DNA from: Shimia sp. R9_2
GTDB taxonomy: Bacteria > Pseudomonadota > Alphaproteobacteria > Rhodobacterales > Rhodobacteraceae
DNA length: 64,000 nt
Direction of reading: 5' to 3'
Assembly: GCF_017743735.1 (NCBI RefSeq)
Contig: NZ_JAGHRO010000004.1
Location: forward strand, 186,001-250,000
Part shown: piece by piece, positions 40,643 to 48,801 of the stretch
Numbering within the stretch: position 1 is the first letter of the stretch
Layout of the letters: every line of letters begins with the position of its first letter
The notes under the pieces: generated by a model
Seen by the model: the letters and a program-made list of their open reading frames with translations, nothing else
The model's database searches: none
Told to the model about the DNA's origin: nothing
Translations under genes and position numbers: made by a program

Positions 40643-42397
40643 ATGACACGTCAGATGACCGGAGCAAAAATGGTTGTTCAAGCCCTGAAGGATCAGGGTG
40701 TGGACACAGTCTTTGGCTATCCGGGGGGAGCCGTCCTACCGATTTACGACGAGATTTTTCAGCAAAATGACATCCGCCACATCCTCGTGCGTCACGAGCA
40801 GGGCGCGGTGCATGCGGCAGAGGGCTATGCCCGCTCCACCGGCAAGGTGGGTGTGGCGCTGGTGACATCCGGCCCCGGCGCCACCAACGCGGTGACCGGC
40901 CTGACCGATGCGTTGCTGGACTCCATTCCAATCGTTGTGCTCACCGGACAGGTGCCAACCTTCATGATCGGCTCTGACGCCTTTCAGGAAGCAGACACCG
41001 TGGGCATCACTCGCCCCTGCACCAAGCACAACTGGCTCGCCAAAGAGACCGAAACCCTGAGCGAAACCCTGCATCAGGCCTTCCACGTGGCGCGCTCCGG
41101 CCGCCCCGGCCCTGTGCTGATCGACATCCCCAAAGATGTGCAGTTTGCCTCCGGCACCTACACAGCCCCGGAGAAGTCGGACACCTCGATCTATGAGCCG
41201 CAGACCAAAGGCGACATCACTGCGATCAATGAATTGGTTGAGGCGATGGAAAAGGCAGAGCGTCCGGTGTTTTACACCGGCGGCGGGGTGATCAACTCCG
41301 GCCCGAAGGCCTCGCAGCTGCTGCGTGAGCTGGTGGATGCCACCGGCATTCCGATCACCTCCACCCTGATGGGGCTGGGTGCCTATCCAGCGTCCGGTGA
41401 GAACTGGCTTGGTATGCTTGGCATGCACGGTCTTTATGAGGCAAATATGGCGATGCATGACTGCGACCTGATGATCAACATCGGCGCGCGCTTTGACGAC
41501 CGCATCACCGGCCTGATCTCGGCCTTCTCGCCAGACTCCATCAAAGCGCATATCGACATCGACCCCTCCTCGATCAACAAAGTGATCAAGGCGGACATCC
41601 CGATTGTGGGCGATGTGGAAAGCGTGCTGACCGACATTCTGAAAGTCTGGAAAGCCCGTGGCCGCACTGTGAACCGCGAGGCGATTGCCAACTGGCAAGG
41701 CCAGATCAGCGATTGGCGCAAGGTCGAATGCCTGAAGTACACGCAGGAAGGCAAAGTCATCAAACCTCAATACGCGCTGGAGCGTCTTGAGGCCCTGACC
41801 AAAGACCACGACCGCTATATCACCACCGAGGTTGGTCAGCACCAGATGTGGGCCGCGCAGTATCTCGGCTTTGAAGATCCCAACCGCTGGATGACCTCCG
41901 GGGGCCTTGGCACCATGGGCTACGGTGTACCGGCGTCCGTGGGTGTGCAGGTCGCACATCCCGACAGCCTCGTGATCAACGTGGCAGGTGAGGCCAGCTG
42001 GCTGATGAACATGCAGGAAATGGGCACCGCGGTGCAGTTCCGCCTGCCGGTGAAACAGTTCATCCTCAACAACGAGCGCCTCGGCATGGTGCGCCAGTGG
42101 CAGGAACTGCTGCACGGCGAACGCTACAGCCACAGCTGGTCTGAGGCGCTGCCTGATTTTGTAAAGCTCGCCGAAGCCTTTGGCGCCAAAGGCATCATCT
42201 GTTCTGACCCGGATGATCTGGATGAGGCGATCATGGAAATGTTGAACTACGACGGTCCGGTGATCTTTGACTGTCTGGTAGAGAAACACGAGAACTGCTT
42301 CCCGATGATCCCATCAGGCAAGCCGCACAATGAAATGCTTCTGGGCGAAGCCAGCACGCAGGGCGCAATCGAGGCCGGCGGCGCGGTACTGGTGTAA
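40643..42397 (+). CDS. ilvB: Acetolactate synthase large subunit
   Basis: The thiamine-diphosphate enzyme that makes acetolactate or acetohydroxybutyrate, the first shared step of valine, leucine and isoleucine synthesis. ATG 40643 (MTRQMTGAKMVVQALKDQG) has GGAGAG upstream, giving 584 residues; ATGs at 40601 and 40619 are alternatives. The catalytic glutamate is Glu52 in VRHEQGAVHAAEGYAR. GPGATNAVTGLTDALLDSIP and FQEADTVGITRPCTKHNWL are conserved, and the ThDP-binding GEASWLMNMQEMGTAVQF and FILNNERLGMVRQWQ are near residue 450-480. The typical GD of the ThDP motif reads GE here. It is under the attenuator and followed after 11 bp by ilvN. Confidence 0.96.
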   Translation: MTRQMTGAKMVVQALKDQGVDTVFGYPGGAVLPIYDEIFQQNDIRHILVRHEQGAVHAAEGYARSTGKVGVALVTSGPGATNAVTGLTDALLDSIPIVVLTGQVPTFMIGSDAFQEADTVGITRPCTKHNWLAKETETLSETLHQAFHVARSGRPGPVLIDIPKDVQFASGTYTAPEKSDTSIYEPQTKGDITAINELVEAMEKAERPVFYTGGGVINSGPKASQLLRELVDATGIPITSTLMGLGAYPASGENWLGMLGMHGLYEANMAMHDCDLMINIGARFDDRITGLISAFSPDSIKAHIDIDPSSINKVIKADIPIVGDVESVLTDILKVWKARGRTVNREAIANWQGQISDWRKVECLKYTQEGKVIKPQYALERLEALTKDHDRYITTEVGQHQMWAAQYLGFEDPNRWMTSGGLGTMGYGVPASVGVQVAHPDSLVINVAGEASWLMNMQEMGTAVQFRLPVKQFILNNERLGMVRQWQELLHGERYSHSWSEALPDFVKLAEAFGAKGIICSDPDDLDEAIMEMLNYDGPVIFDCLVEKHENCFPMIPSGKPHNEMLLGEASTQGAIEAGGAVLV

Positions 42398-42408
42398 GGA
42401 GAAAGATC

Positions 42409-42972
42409 ATGGCTGCTCTAAAAATCAAGAAAGGCTCCACGAGCCACTCTGCCTACAACCTACGTCCCAATTTCTCGGACACACAGGAAGCGCACACACT
42501 GGCGGTTCTGGTCGACAATGAGCCGGGCGTTCTGGCGCGTGTGATTGGCCTATTCTCCGGCCGTGGCTACAACATCGAGAGCCTCACCGTGGCTGAGGTG
42601 GATCACACCGGCAAGCTGTCGCGCATCACCGTTGTGACCACCGGCACACCGCAGGTGATCGAACAGATCAAGGCACAGCTGGGCCGCATCGTGCCGGTGC
42701 ATGATGTGCATGACCTGACCGTGGAAGGCCCCTCTGTTGAGCGTGAACTGGCGCTTTTCAAAGTGGCAGGCACCGGCGACAAACGTGTGGAGGCCCTGCG
42801 TCTGGCCGATATCTTCCGCGCCAATGCGGTGGACAGCACGCTGGAGAGCTTTGTCTTTGAACTCACTGGTGCGCCTGAGAAAATTGACGCCTTTGCAGAG
42901 CTCATGCGCCCGCTCGGCCTGATTGAGGTGGCGCGCACCGGTGTTGCGGCCCTGTCCCGCGGCGCGGAATAA
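42409..42972 (+). CDS. ilvN: Acetolactate synthase small (regulatory) subunit
   Basis: The regulatory subunit that confers valine feedback inhibition on IlvB. The 187-residue length is that of the IlvH type. The N-terminal ACT domain includes HTLAVLVDNEPGVLARVIGLFSGRGYNIESLTV (about residues 28-60) and DHTGKLSRITVVTTG. The C-terminal half (GTGDKRVEALRLADIFRANA, FELTGAPEKIDAFAELMRPLG) is standard. AAGGAGA precedes the ATG. A strong terminator follows the gene, so ilvC is not in this transcript here. Confidence 0.96.
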   Translation: MAALKIKKGSTSHSAYNLRPNFSDTQEAHTLAVLVDNEPGVLARVIGLFSGRGYNIESLTVAEVDHTGKLSRITVVTTGTPQVIEQIKAQLGRIVPVHDVHDLTVEGPSVERELALFKVAGTGDKRVEALRLADIFRANAVDSTLESFVFELTGAPEKIDAFAELMRPLGLIEVARTGVAALSRGAE

Positions 42973-43002
42973 CGCCGCCACATTCTCACAGGTGAAAACA
43001 GT

Positions 43003-43029
43003 AAAGGGAGGCAGCTTGCCTCCCTTTTT
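43003..43029 (+). terminator. Intrinsic terminator after ilvN
   Basis: An 11-bp perfect stem, AAAGGGAGGCA (43003-43013) with TGCCTCCCTTT (43017-43027), and a T-run. It ends the ilvBN unit. Confidence 0.93.
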
Positions 43030-43164
43030 GGTTCGTGAGTGGTCGCAGTAAACGGAGGATCCCGCCTCCGAATTCCTCGGCATCGACCCGCTGATCCGGC
43101 CAGAAAACTTTGGTCCACACCAGACGCTTTCTGACCAGACCGCTCCCCCACGGGCGCGATTGCC

Positions 43165-43563
43165 TTAACCGACCGTCACCAGATTTGGTGCCGGATTGCG
43201 TGAGCGCGCCCCAGACGGGAAGCTCACCACATTGTCCTTGTTGGCGGCAGACTCTGCCACCAGCGCGTCAATATCCGCGCCACTTGCCCGACGCCCGGCC
43301 GCTTTCAGCCGCGCGATCAGATCGTCCACTGCACCGTTAGCCAAAGCCCGCACATTGATTGCGCGGCGCATTTCGCTGCTACTGCAGATATCAAAAATCA
43401 ACATATCACCCACAACTGGCACCACCGAAGTGTCCCCTGTGCCAAATTGGGCAACGTTATCGCCTTCGTCAGCCCCATCAAAATACGCAAGATCTCTTTG
43501 ATCTTCGCACCAGATCAGGGCCTTTCGGCGCTTTGGATTGCTCCAAAGTACCAAACCGAGCAT
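43165..43563 (-). CDS. Conserved-looking small protein, unknown function
   Basis: A 132-residue soluble protein (MLGLVLWSNPKRRKALIWCE). GGGGAG lies seven bases before the ATG. The N-terminal part is a beta-rich region with ALIWCEDQRDLAYF, and the sequence VGDMLIFDICSSSEMRRAIN leads into helices (ALANGAVDDLIARLKAAGRRA). The C-terminal tail is disordered-looking (SFPSGARSRNPAPN). No domain is recognised. It is convergent with the ilvBN unit and divergent from the XRE gene. The organised strand-helix pattern and good ribosome-binding site support a real gene. Confidence 0.65.
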   Translation of the reverse strand: MLGLVLWSNPKRRKALIWCEDQRDLAYFDGADEGDNVAQFGTGDTSVVPVVGDMLIFDICSSSEMRRAINVRALANGAVDDLIARLKAAGRRASGADIDALVAESAANKDNVVSFPSGARSRNPAPNLVTVG

Positions 43564-43708
43564 CCCGTACTCCCCAATAGTCCCATTTACCCCGTGTAGT
43601 CACACACATTTCCTTTCGTCCTGGCGGGGGCTTGCACACAGGCGCCCCCCATTAAATACTGCCTTCTGGCCGTCAGGGTTTGTAATCGCGCCATTCTGGC
43701 GCAAAGTT

Positions 43709-43744
43709 GACGCTAATATGCATCAACTGCCTCACGTTAGCGTC
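43709..43744. promoter_or_regulatory. Inverted repeat upstream of the XRE regulator gene
   Basis: GACGCTAA (43709-43716) and TTAGCGTC (43737-43744) form a perfect 8-bp inverted repeat with a 20-bp spacer. It lies 85 bp before the XRE gene and could be its autoregulatory site. A separate GCGCC-ATTCT-GGCGC hairpin sits just upstream (43688). Confidence 0.45.
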
Positions 43745-43828
43745 TGATGTTGGGTAAAATCCAGCGAAAATTGAATGAGTGTGTCCTCGGTAACTACTTA
43801 ATTTGACAATGATCAATGAAAGAGCACT

Positions 43829-44644
43829 GTGAAGAACATCAATTCTGAGAATGATCTGGAACTGTCCCCAGCCGAATTGCGTCAGACGTTCGGCCGCAAT
43901 CTGCGTGAACTGACAAAACCTTACCGCTCGATCTCCGGTCTCTGCCGTGAGCTTGGCATCAACCGGACGCAGTTCAATCGCTACCTCGCTGGCGAGAGTT
44001 TTCCCCGTCCTGAAATTCTAGCTCAAATTTGCGCTTTTTTTGAGGTTGACGCCCAAACGCTGCTGGGGCCGTTTGTTCGCCGAAAGAAAGCACAGATCGG
44101 GCGGGAGCATCCGTTTCTGGACGAATTTGTCGGCCCCAAGCCTGACACGGTGAGCGAAGAGCGCTTTCCCTCAGGCTTTTACCGCTTCAGCCGCCGCAGC
44201 TTTCTGGACACGGATCTGGTGATGAACGGCTTGGTCTATGTCTTTCGGCGGGACGGGTTTGCCTTCATCCGCGGCTATGCCAGCCGCAGCATCATGCGGG
44301 ATCTGGCCCTGCCCACCAACAGCCCCATCCGCGAATTCCGCGGCGTGCTGATTCCTCAGGAAGAAGGCGTGCATTTCACCATCTCCCACCGCAACAACAT
44401 CGCCACGGTCTTCAACTACCTCAGCCGCGCGAGCGCCCTGCAGCAAAATGTCTGGGTCGGATTTTCCGCCCGCCCCGAACGGGACAATGTGATCAAACGC
44501 CGGGTTACGCGGCTGGTGTATGAAAAGATAAACGGCTCCTTCTCTGACGTGCGCGCAGTGGCCAAAAGCACCGGCTATGTCCCCCTCAGCGAGATCCCCG
44601 AGATGCACCAGCGCCACCTGCGCCTGGGCACGCCCTTTAGCTGA
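43829..44644 (+). CDS. XRE-family HTH transcriptional regulator
   Basis: A 271-residue regulator starting with GTG at 43829 (MKNINSENDLELSPAELRQT). The helix-turn-helix is in LTKPYRSISGLCRELGINRTQFNRYLAGESFPRPEILAQICAFF (about residues 31-74). The rest (about 95-270) is a large effector-like region with no recognised domain (FYRFSRRSFLDTDLVMNGLVYVF, FTISHRNNIATVFNYLSRASAL). The C-terminal region is not an M23/ImmA peptidase. The upstream inverted repeat may be its operator. The divergent/tandem neighbours are the small unknown gene and the Rieske oxygenase, which it could regulate. Confidence 0.83.
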   Translation: MKNINSENDLELSPAELRQTFGRNLRELTKPYRSISGLCRELGINRTQFNRYLAGESFPRPEILAQICAFFEVDAQTLLGPFVRRKKAQIGREHPFLDEFVGPKPDTVSEERFPSGFYRFSRRSFLDTDLVMNGLVYVFRRDGFAFIRGYASRSIMRDLALPTNSPIREFRGVLIPQEEGVHFTISHRNNIATVFNYLSRASALQQNVWVGFSARPERDNVIKRRVTRLVYEKINGSFSDVRAVAKSTGYVPLSEIPEMHQRHLRLGTPFS

Positions 44645-44785
44645 CGCGCGCACGCCTAAGCCAGCCCCAGGCCCAGCATCGGGTAGTCAGACTGGTTTGT
44701 CTCCGTCATCAAAGGTCGCAGACAGGCCAGTGCGCCGCTGAGAGCGGGGCCTAGACTGATCACTATGATCAGGAGGAGTGCCGCC

Positions 44786-45970
44786 ATGTCCAACAGCCGC
44801 CCCACGCCCCCCTCGGCCACAGCGCTGCACAAGGTGCGCGCGCCTGTGGCGCAGGCCCAAGGCTTGCCCAACAGGCACTACACCAGCCCTGCCCTGTTTG
44901 AGGAAGAGGCAGAGGCGCTCCTAAAATCCACCTGGGCCGGTCTCGGCGTTGCCGCCGATGTGCCCGAGCCCGGGGATGCCAAGCCGGTCAATTTCCTCGG
45001 CATGCCGCTCCTGCTGCTGCGCGACAAGGCCGGCGTTGTGCGGGTCTTTAACAATGTCTGCCGCCACCGGGGCATGATCCTTGTGGAGGAGCCACGCAAG
45101 ATCGAGGGCGCGCTGCGCTGCCCCTATCACAGCTGGTGTTACGCCACCGACGGCCGCCTTGTGACGACCCCGCATGTGGGTGGCCCGGGGCAGAACACCC
45201 ACGCCGATATCGACCGGAGCACCCTTGGCCTGATCGAAGTGCGCAGCCACATCTGGCGCGACGTGGTCTTTGTGAACATCGACGGCACCGCGCCACCCTT
45301 TGAGGAGGTCCATGCCGATCTCATCACCCGCTGGGCCGCACTGGATCAACCACAACATCACGGCGGCGCAGAGAGCCGCTTCACGCTGGATGTGCAGACC
45401 AACTGGAAGCTTGCGGTCGAAAACTACTGTGAAAGCTACCACCTGCCATGGGTGCATCCGGGGCTGAACAGCTATTCCCGGCTGGAAGATCACTACAACA
45501 TCACCGTCCCCAGCCACTATTCCGGCCAAGGCACCCATGTGTACCGGCAGCTGAAGGCTGAGGACGGAACCTGTTTCCCTGATTTTGCCGATCTGCCTGC
45601 CTTCTGGGATGAGGGTGCGGAATATGTCGCGCTTTACCCCAATGTGCTTCTGGGCGCCCAGCGCGACCACAGCTTTGCCATCGTGCTGGAGCCGGTCTCT
45701 TGTGACCAAACCCGCGAACATGTGCATCTCTACTATGCCGCCTCAGAGACCGATCCCGCCCTGCGCGCGCAAAACGCCGCCCAGTGGAAAGAGGTCTTTG
45801 AAGAGGACATCTTTGTGGTGGAAGGCATGCAGAAAGGCCGCCATGCCCCGGGTTTTGACGGCGGCCGCTTCTCTCCGGCCATGGATGGGCCAACCCATTG
45901 CTTTCATGACTGGGTCGCCGCACGCATGATGGCACATCGCGCGCCGGCCACTCCCGCCGCTGCGGAATGA
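44786..45970 (+). CDS. Rieske non-heme iron oxygenase alpha subunit
   Basis: A 394-residue aromatic-ring-hydroxylating-type dioxygenase. AGGAGGAG lies five bases before ATG 44786 (MSNSRPTPPSATALHKV). The Rieske cluster ligands are Cys92-His94 (CRHRGMILVEE) and Cys112-His115 (RCPYHSWCYATDGR). The catalytic iron site is in ENYCESYHLPWVHPGLNSYS (about residues 212-231). The C-terminal domain includes EDIFVVEGMQKGRHAPGFDGG. The substrate may be an amine or quaternary ammonium compound, since close relatives are in the choline/carnitine/glycine-betaine oxygenase branch, but this is uncertain. No reductase gene lies next to it. Confidence 0.9.
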   Translation: MSNSRPTPPSATALHKVRAPVAQAQGLPNRHYTSPALFEEEAEALLKSTWAGLGVAADVPEPGDAKPVNFLGMPLLLLRDKAGVVRVFNNVCRHRGMILVEEPRKIEGALRCPYHSWCYATDGRLVTTPHVGGPGQNTHADIDRSTLGLIEVRSHIWRDVVFVNIDGTAPPFEEVHADLITRWAALDQPQHHGGAESRFTLDVQTNWKLAVENYCESYHLPWVHPGLNSYSRLEDHYNITVPSHYSGQGTHVYRQLKAEDGTCFPDFADLPAFWDEGAEYVALYPNVLLGAQRDHSFAIVLEPVSCDQTREHVHLYYAASETDPALRAQNAAQWKEVFEEDIFVVEGMQKGRHAPGFDGGRFSPAMDGPTHCFHDWVAARMMAHRAPATPAAAE

Positions 45971-46191
45971 GCGATCTGCACCAGCGCCTTCTGGCGGCCC
46001 ATGCAGGCGAAGACGCAGCAGCCCTCGTCGCGCTCTATCAGGAGGCCGCAAATGCCGCGCCTGACATGGACGCGCAGGGCTTCTACCTCACGCAGGCCTA
46101 TGTCTATGCTCTGGAAAGCGGGCACGCCGCCACCGAAGGGCTCAGGACGCAGTTGCAGGCCCTTGGCCGCGAACAGGGGCAAGTGGACTGA
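45967..46191 (+). CDS. Small helical protein coupled to the Rieske oxygenase
   Basis: A 74-residue product (MSDLHQRLLAAHAGEDAAAL) whose start overlaps the oxygenase stop by four bases (ATGA). It is almost entirely helical by pattern (ALVALYQEAANAA, GFYLTQAYVYALESGHAATEG), with a TPR-like helical hairpin look. No family is known. The overlap suggests it is made together with the oxygenase and perhaps assists it, which is an inference. Confidence 0.68.
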   Translation: MSDLHQRLLAAHAGEDAAALVALYQEAANAAPDMDAQGFYLTQAYVYALESGHAATEGLRTQLQALGREQGQVD

Positions 46192-46212
46192 GAGGATTGA
46201 GAGGCAGGTGGT

Positions 46213-47109
46213 TTACGCCGCCCCCGCCGCCTTGATCTGCGCATAAAGATGCCAGCTCGCATGCCCGACCACAGGAAAGATCACAAACAGCCCGAGAAAG
46301 CCGGGGATCATCGCCGCAAAGGTCAGCCCGGCCACCATCCCGGCCCAGATCAGCATGACCAGAAAATGGCTCTGCACATATTGAAAGCTGGTGATCATCG
46401 CGGTCACAAAATCCAGCTCACGGTCCAGCAGCAGCGGCAGCGACAGCACCGTGATCATGTAAAGCAACAGCGCAAAGAGAAAGCCCACAACCGAGCCAAA
46501 GCCCAGCATCATCATGCCATTAGCGGTGAAATAAACCTCCAGCGAGCTTGACACATTGGTCATCACCGAAAGCCCCAGAAACAGGGCAAAGATCATATGG
46601 CCAAGGAAAAACCAGAACAGAAACACAATGATGATCACCGCACAGATCGACGGCAACTGCCGCTTGCTCTGGCGCATCACCACCCCGGCAATCAACGGCC
46701 AGTTCATCTCCCAGCCGCGCTCCAGCCTGAGCGATACCTCATAAAGCCCCACAGCCGCAAACGGCCCCAACAGCGGGAATCCAATCGCCGCAAAGGTCAG
46801 CCAGTAGCTTTGCCCACTGGCCAGCGTCAGCCAGACCATGGCCCAGCCGCCCAACACGTAAAACAGCGCAAATCCAAGCCCGTAGACCGGCTTTTTCACA
46901 AAATCCCGCAGACCCAGCCGCAAGGCCGCGCCCAGCATCGCAAAGCGCACCGCGCCCAAAGGCGGCGCGCCATGTTCGCGCTCGCCATTGGCAGAGCGCG
47001 CGGCAGACAGCTTGGTTTCCTCTATCGCTATGCTTTGCGTGGCCGTGCTTTGCGTGGCTGTGTTTTGGGTGTTTGGTGCCTCACCACCAAAAGTGCTCTC
47101 CTCAGACAT
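46213..47109 (-). CDS. DUF2189-family polytopic membrane protein
   Basis: A 298-residue protein (ATG 47109, MSEESTFGGEAPNTQN); GGGGAGGG lies upstream. After a low-complexity N-terminus there is a DUF2189 domain with about six hydrophobic segments (GLGFALFYVLGGWAMVWL, LTFAAIGFPLLGPFAAVGLY, VIIIVFLFWFFLGHMIFALF, MLIWAGMVAGLTFAAMI). VVGHASWHLYAQIKA at the end is typical of the family. Its role is unknown. The N-terminal TQNTATQSTATQSIAI comes from a 15-bp tandem repeat in the DNA at about 47028-47072, which could vary in length between strains. Confidence 0.85.
   Translation of the reverse strand: MSEESTFGGEAPNTQNTATQSTATQSIAIEETKLSAARSANGEREHGAPPLGAVRFAMLGAALRLGLRDFVKKPVYGLGFALFYVLGGWAMVWLTLASGQSYWLTFAAIGFPLLGPFAAVGLYEVSLRLERGWEMNWPLIAGVVMRQSKRQLPSICAVIIIVFLFWFFLGHMIFALFLGLSVMTNVSSSLEVYFTANGMMMLGFGSVVGFLFALLLYMITVLSLPLLLDRELDFVTAMITSFQYVQSHFLVMLIWAGMVAGLTFAAMIPGFLGLFVIFPVVGHASWHLYAQIKAAGAA
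47028..47072. repeat. 15-bp tandem repeat inside the DUF2189 gene
   Basis: Three near-copies of a 15-bp unit (core GCTTTGCGTGG) encode repeated TATQS-like residues. It is a potential slippage site that keeps the reading frame. Confidence 0.6.
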
Positions 47110-47166
47110 GCGCCCTCCCCGCGCCTGTTCCGCCACCTGCCATGAAAGCGGCTTTGCCGCGTCAAA

Positions 47167-48609
47167 TCAACCGCTTGCTGCCCCAACCTCGCGCGGTTGC
47201 GGCGGATGCTGCTGCGGCCAGTGGGTTGCACCGTGGTAGGCCTGCGCAATCTCCAGCACCTTGCGGTCGGCCCCTTTGGCGCCAATGATCTGCATTCCCA
47301 TGGGCAATCCGCGCCCATCAAAGCCCACCGGCACGCTGATCGCGGGCAGCCCCAACAGGCTTGCGGGCACCATCACCTGCATCCAGCGGTGATAGGTGTC
47401 CATCTCTTGGCCGCCGATGTCTTTGGGCCAGTCCCACTCCGCCGGGAAGGGGAAACACTGCGCCACCGGCAGGACAACCGCATCAAACCGCGCAAACATC
47501 TCTGCCGCAGCGGCAAACCAGGCGGAACGCACACGGGTGGCCTGATGCAGCGCCATGGCGTCCATCTCTATGCCGCGCCGCACCTCCCATTGCACCTCGG
47601 GTTTCAGCCGTTCGCGGGTTGCCTCCTCCTGATAGAGCGGCGCAAGCTCCCCCGCCAGGGCAAAGGCCCTCAACGCGCTCCAGCTCTGAAACATCGCTTC
47701 CGCATCAAAGGGCGGATCCACAGGCGCAATCTCCGCCCCCGCGCCCGCGAGCACCGTCAGCCCCGCCTCACAGAGCGGCAGAATGCCCTCCTCCATGGGC
47801 ATCGCGCCGCCCCAATCCCCCAGCCAGCCGATCCGCAGACCGTCAGCGGCGCAGAGCTCAGGCACCTCCCAGTCCTGCGCGGGCATGTTGAAGGGCACGC
47901 CCTGCTCTGCCTGCGCCATCACCTTGAGCAGCAAGGCGCAGTCGCGCGGGCTGCGCCCCATCGGGCCAATGGTGGAGAGCTGCTGCCAGAAACTCTCCGC
48001 CCCGACCTCCCGCGGCACCACGCCCCAGCTGGGGCGAAAGCCGTAAACATTGTTCCAACCCGCCGGATTGCGCAGCGAGCCCATCATGTCACTGCCATCC
48101 GCCAGCGCCACCAGCCCCAACGCCAGCGCCGCCCCGGCCCCGCCGGAACTGCCCCCGGCGGTGCGGGCGGCATCAAACGGATTGCGTGTGACCCCATGCA
48201 CCGGATTGTAGCTGTGACTGCCAAGGCCAAATTCCGGCACATTGGTCTTGCCGATAAAGATCGCACCCGCCGCCCGCATCCGCGCCACAAAGGCGCTGTC
48301 CGCCTCCGAGATCCGCTCGACAAACAAGGGGCTGCCTTCGGTGTTGCGCGTGCCTTTCACATGGGCCAGCGCTTTGATCGCCATGGGCATGCCATGCAGC
48401 GCGCCGCGCGCCTCATAAGGCACCTCATCCGCCGCGCGCGCCTCCGCCAGAAGCGCTTCTGTGTCGCGCAGATCCACAATCGCATTCACCGCACCGTTGC
48501 GCGCCGCAATCCGCTCCAGCGTGGCCGTCATCACCGCCTCAGCGGTCAACCGCCCCTCCCGCAGCGCCGCACTCAGAACCCCTGCATCCCAATCGAGAAA
48601 ATCGCTCAT
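47167..48609 (-). CDS. Amidase-signature-family amidase
   Basis: A 480-residue amidohydrolase with the Ser-cisSer-Lys triad. The catalytic lysine is in MPMAIKALAHVKGTRNTEG, and the serine-rich signature is TAGGSSGGAGAALALGLVALADGSDMMGSLRNPAG, which includes both catalytic serines. The sequence NPFDAARTAGG and FGLGSHSYNPVHGVTRNP precede it. The C-terminal part (SVPVGFDGRGLPMGMQIIG) is conserved. Substrates are amides of unknown type; GatA-like tRNA amidotransferase function is unlikely without gatB/gatC. It is followed by the DUF2189 gene. Confidence 0.92.
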   Translation of the reverse strand: MSDFLDWDAGVLSAALREGRLTAEAVMTATLERIAARNGAVNAIVDLRDTEALLAEARAADEVPYEARGALHGMPMAIKALAHVKGTRNTEGSPLFVERISEADSAFVARMRAAGAIFIGKTNVPEFGLGSHSYNPVHGVTRNPFDAARTAGGSSGGAGAALALGLVALADGSDMMGSLRNPAGWNNVYGFRPSWGVVPREVGAESFWQQLSTIGPMGRSPRDCALLLKVMAQAEQGVPFNMPAQDWEVPELCAADGLRIGWLGDWGGAMPMEEGILPLCEAGLTVLAGAGAEIAPVDPPFDAEAMFQSWSALRAFALAGELAPLYQEEATRERLKPEVQWEVRRGIEMDAMALHQATRVRSAWFAAAAEMFARFDAVVLPVAQCFPFPAEWDWPKDIGGQEMDTYHRWMQVMVPASLLGLPAISVPVGFDGRGLPMGMQIIGAKGADRKVLEIAQAYHGATHWPQQHPPQPREVGAASG

Positions 48610-48698
48610 CTGCTTTCACCCTCCAAGGCAATCGCAGCACGATCCGCCCACAACCGCAAGCCTCAAAGCGCAAACGGCGCACCCTCAAAGGACACGCC

Positions 48699-48760
48699 GT
48701 CTTCTCATTCCTCAAATATCCTGGGGTGGCCACCGCTTGCGGTGGCAGAGGCAACGCCCC
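48699..48760 (-). repeat. Intergenic hairpin element, copy D
   Basis: Minus strand: GGGGCGTTGCCTCTG, hairpin CCACCG-CAAG-CGGTGG, CCACCCCAGGATATTT, GAGGAATGAGAAG. It lies downstream of prfB in the same orientation. One base of the CCCGGGATATTT block differs (CCAGGATATTT). Confidence 0.8.
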
Positions 48761-48801
48761 TCCTTTCCCGCTCAGCGCAGCTCACGCCCGCAAGGTCAGG
48801 C

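Noticed and set aside
44656..44878. Short minus-strand frames before the Rieske oxygenase gene
   Set aside because: They overlap the oxygenase start and its AGGAGGAG ribosome-binding site, and have poor start signals.
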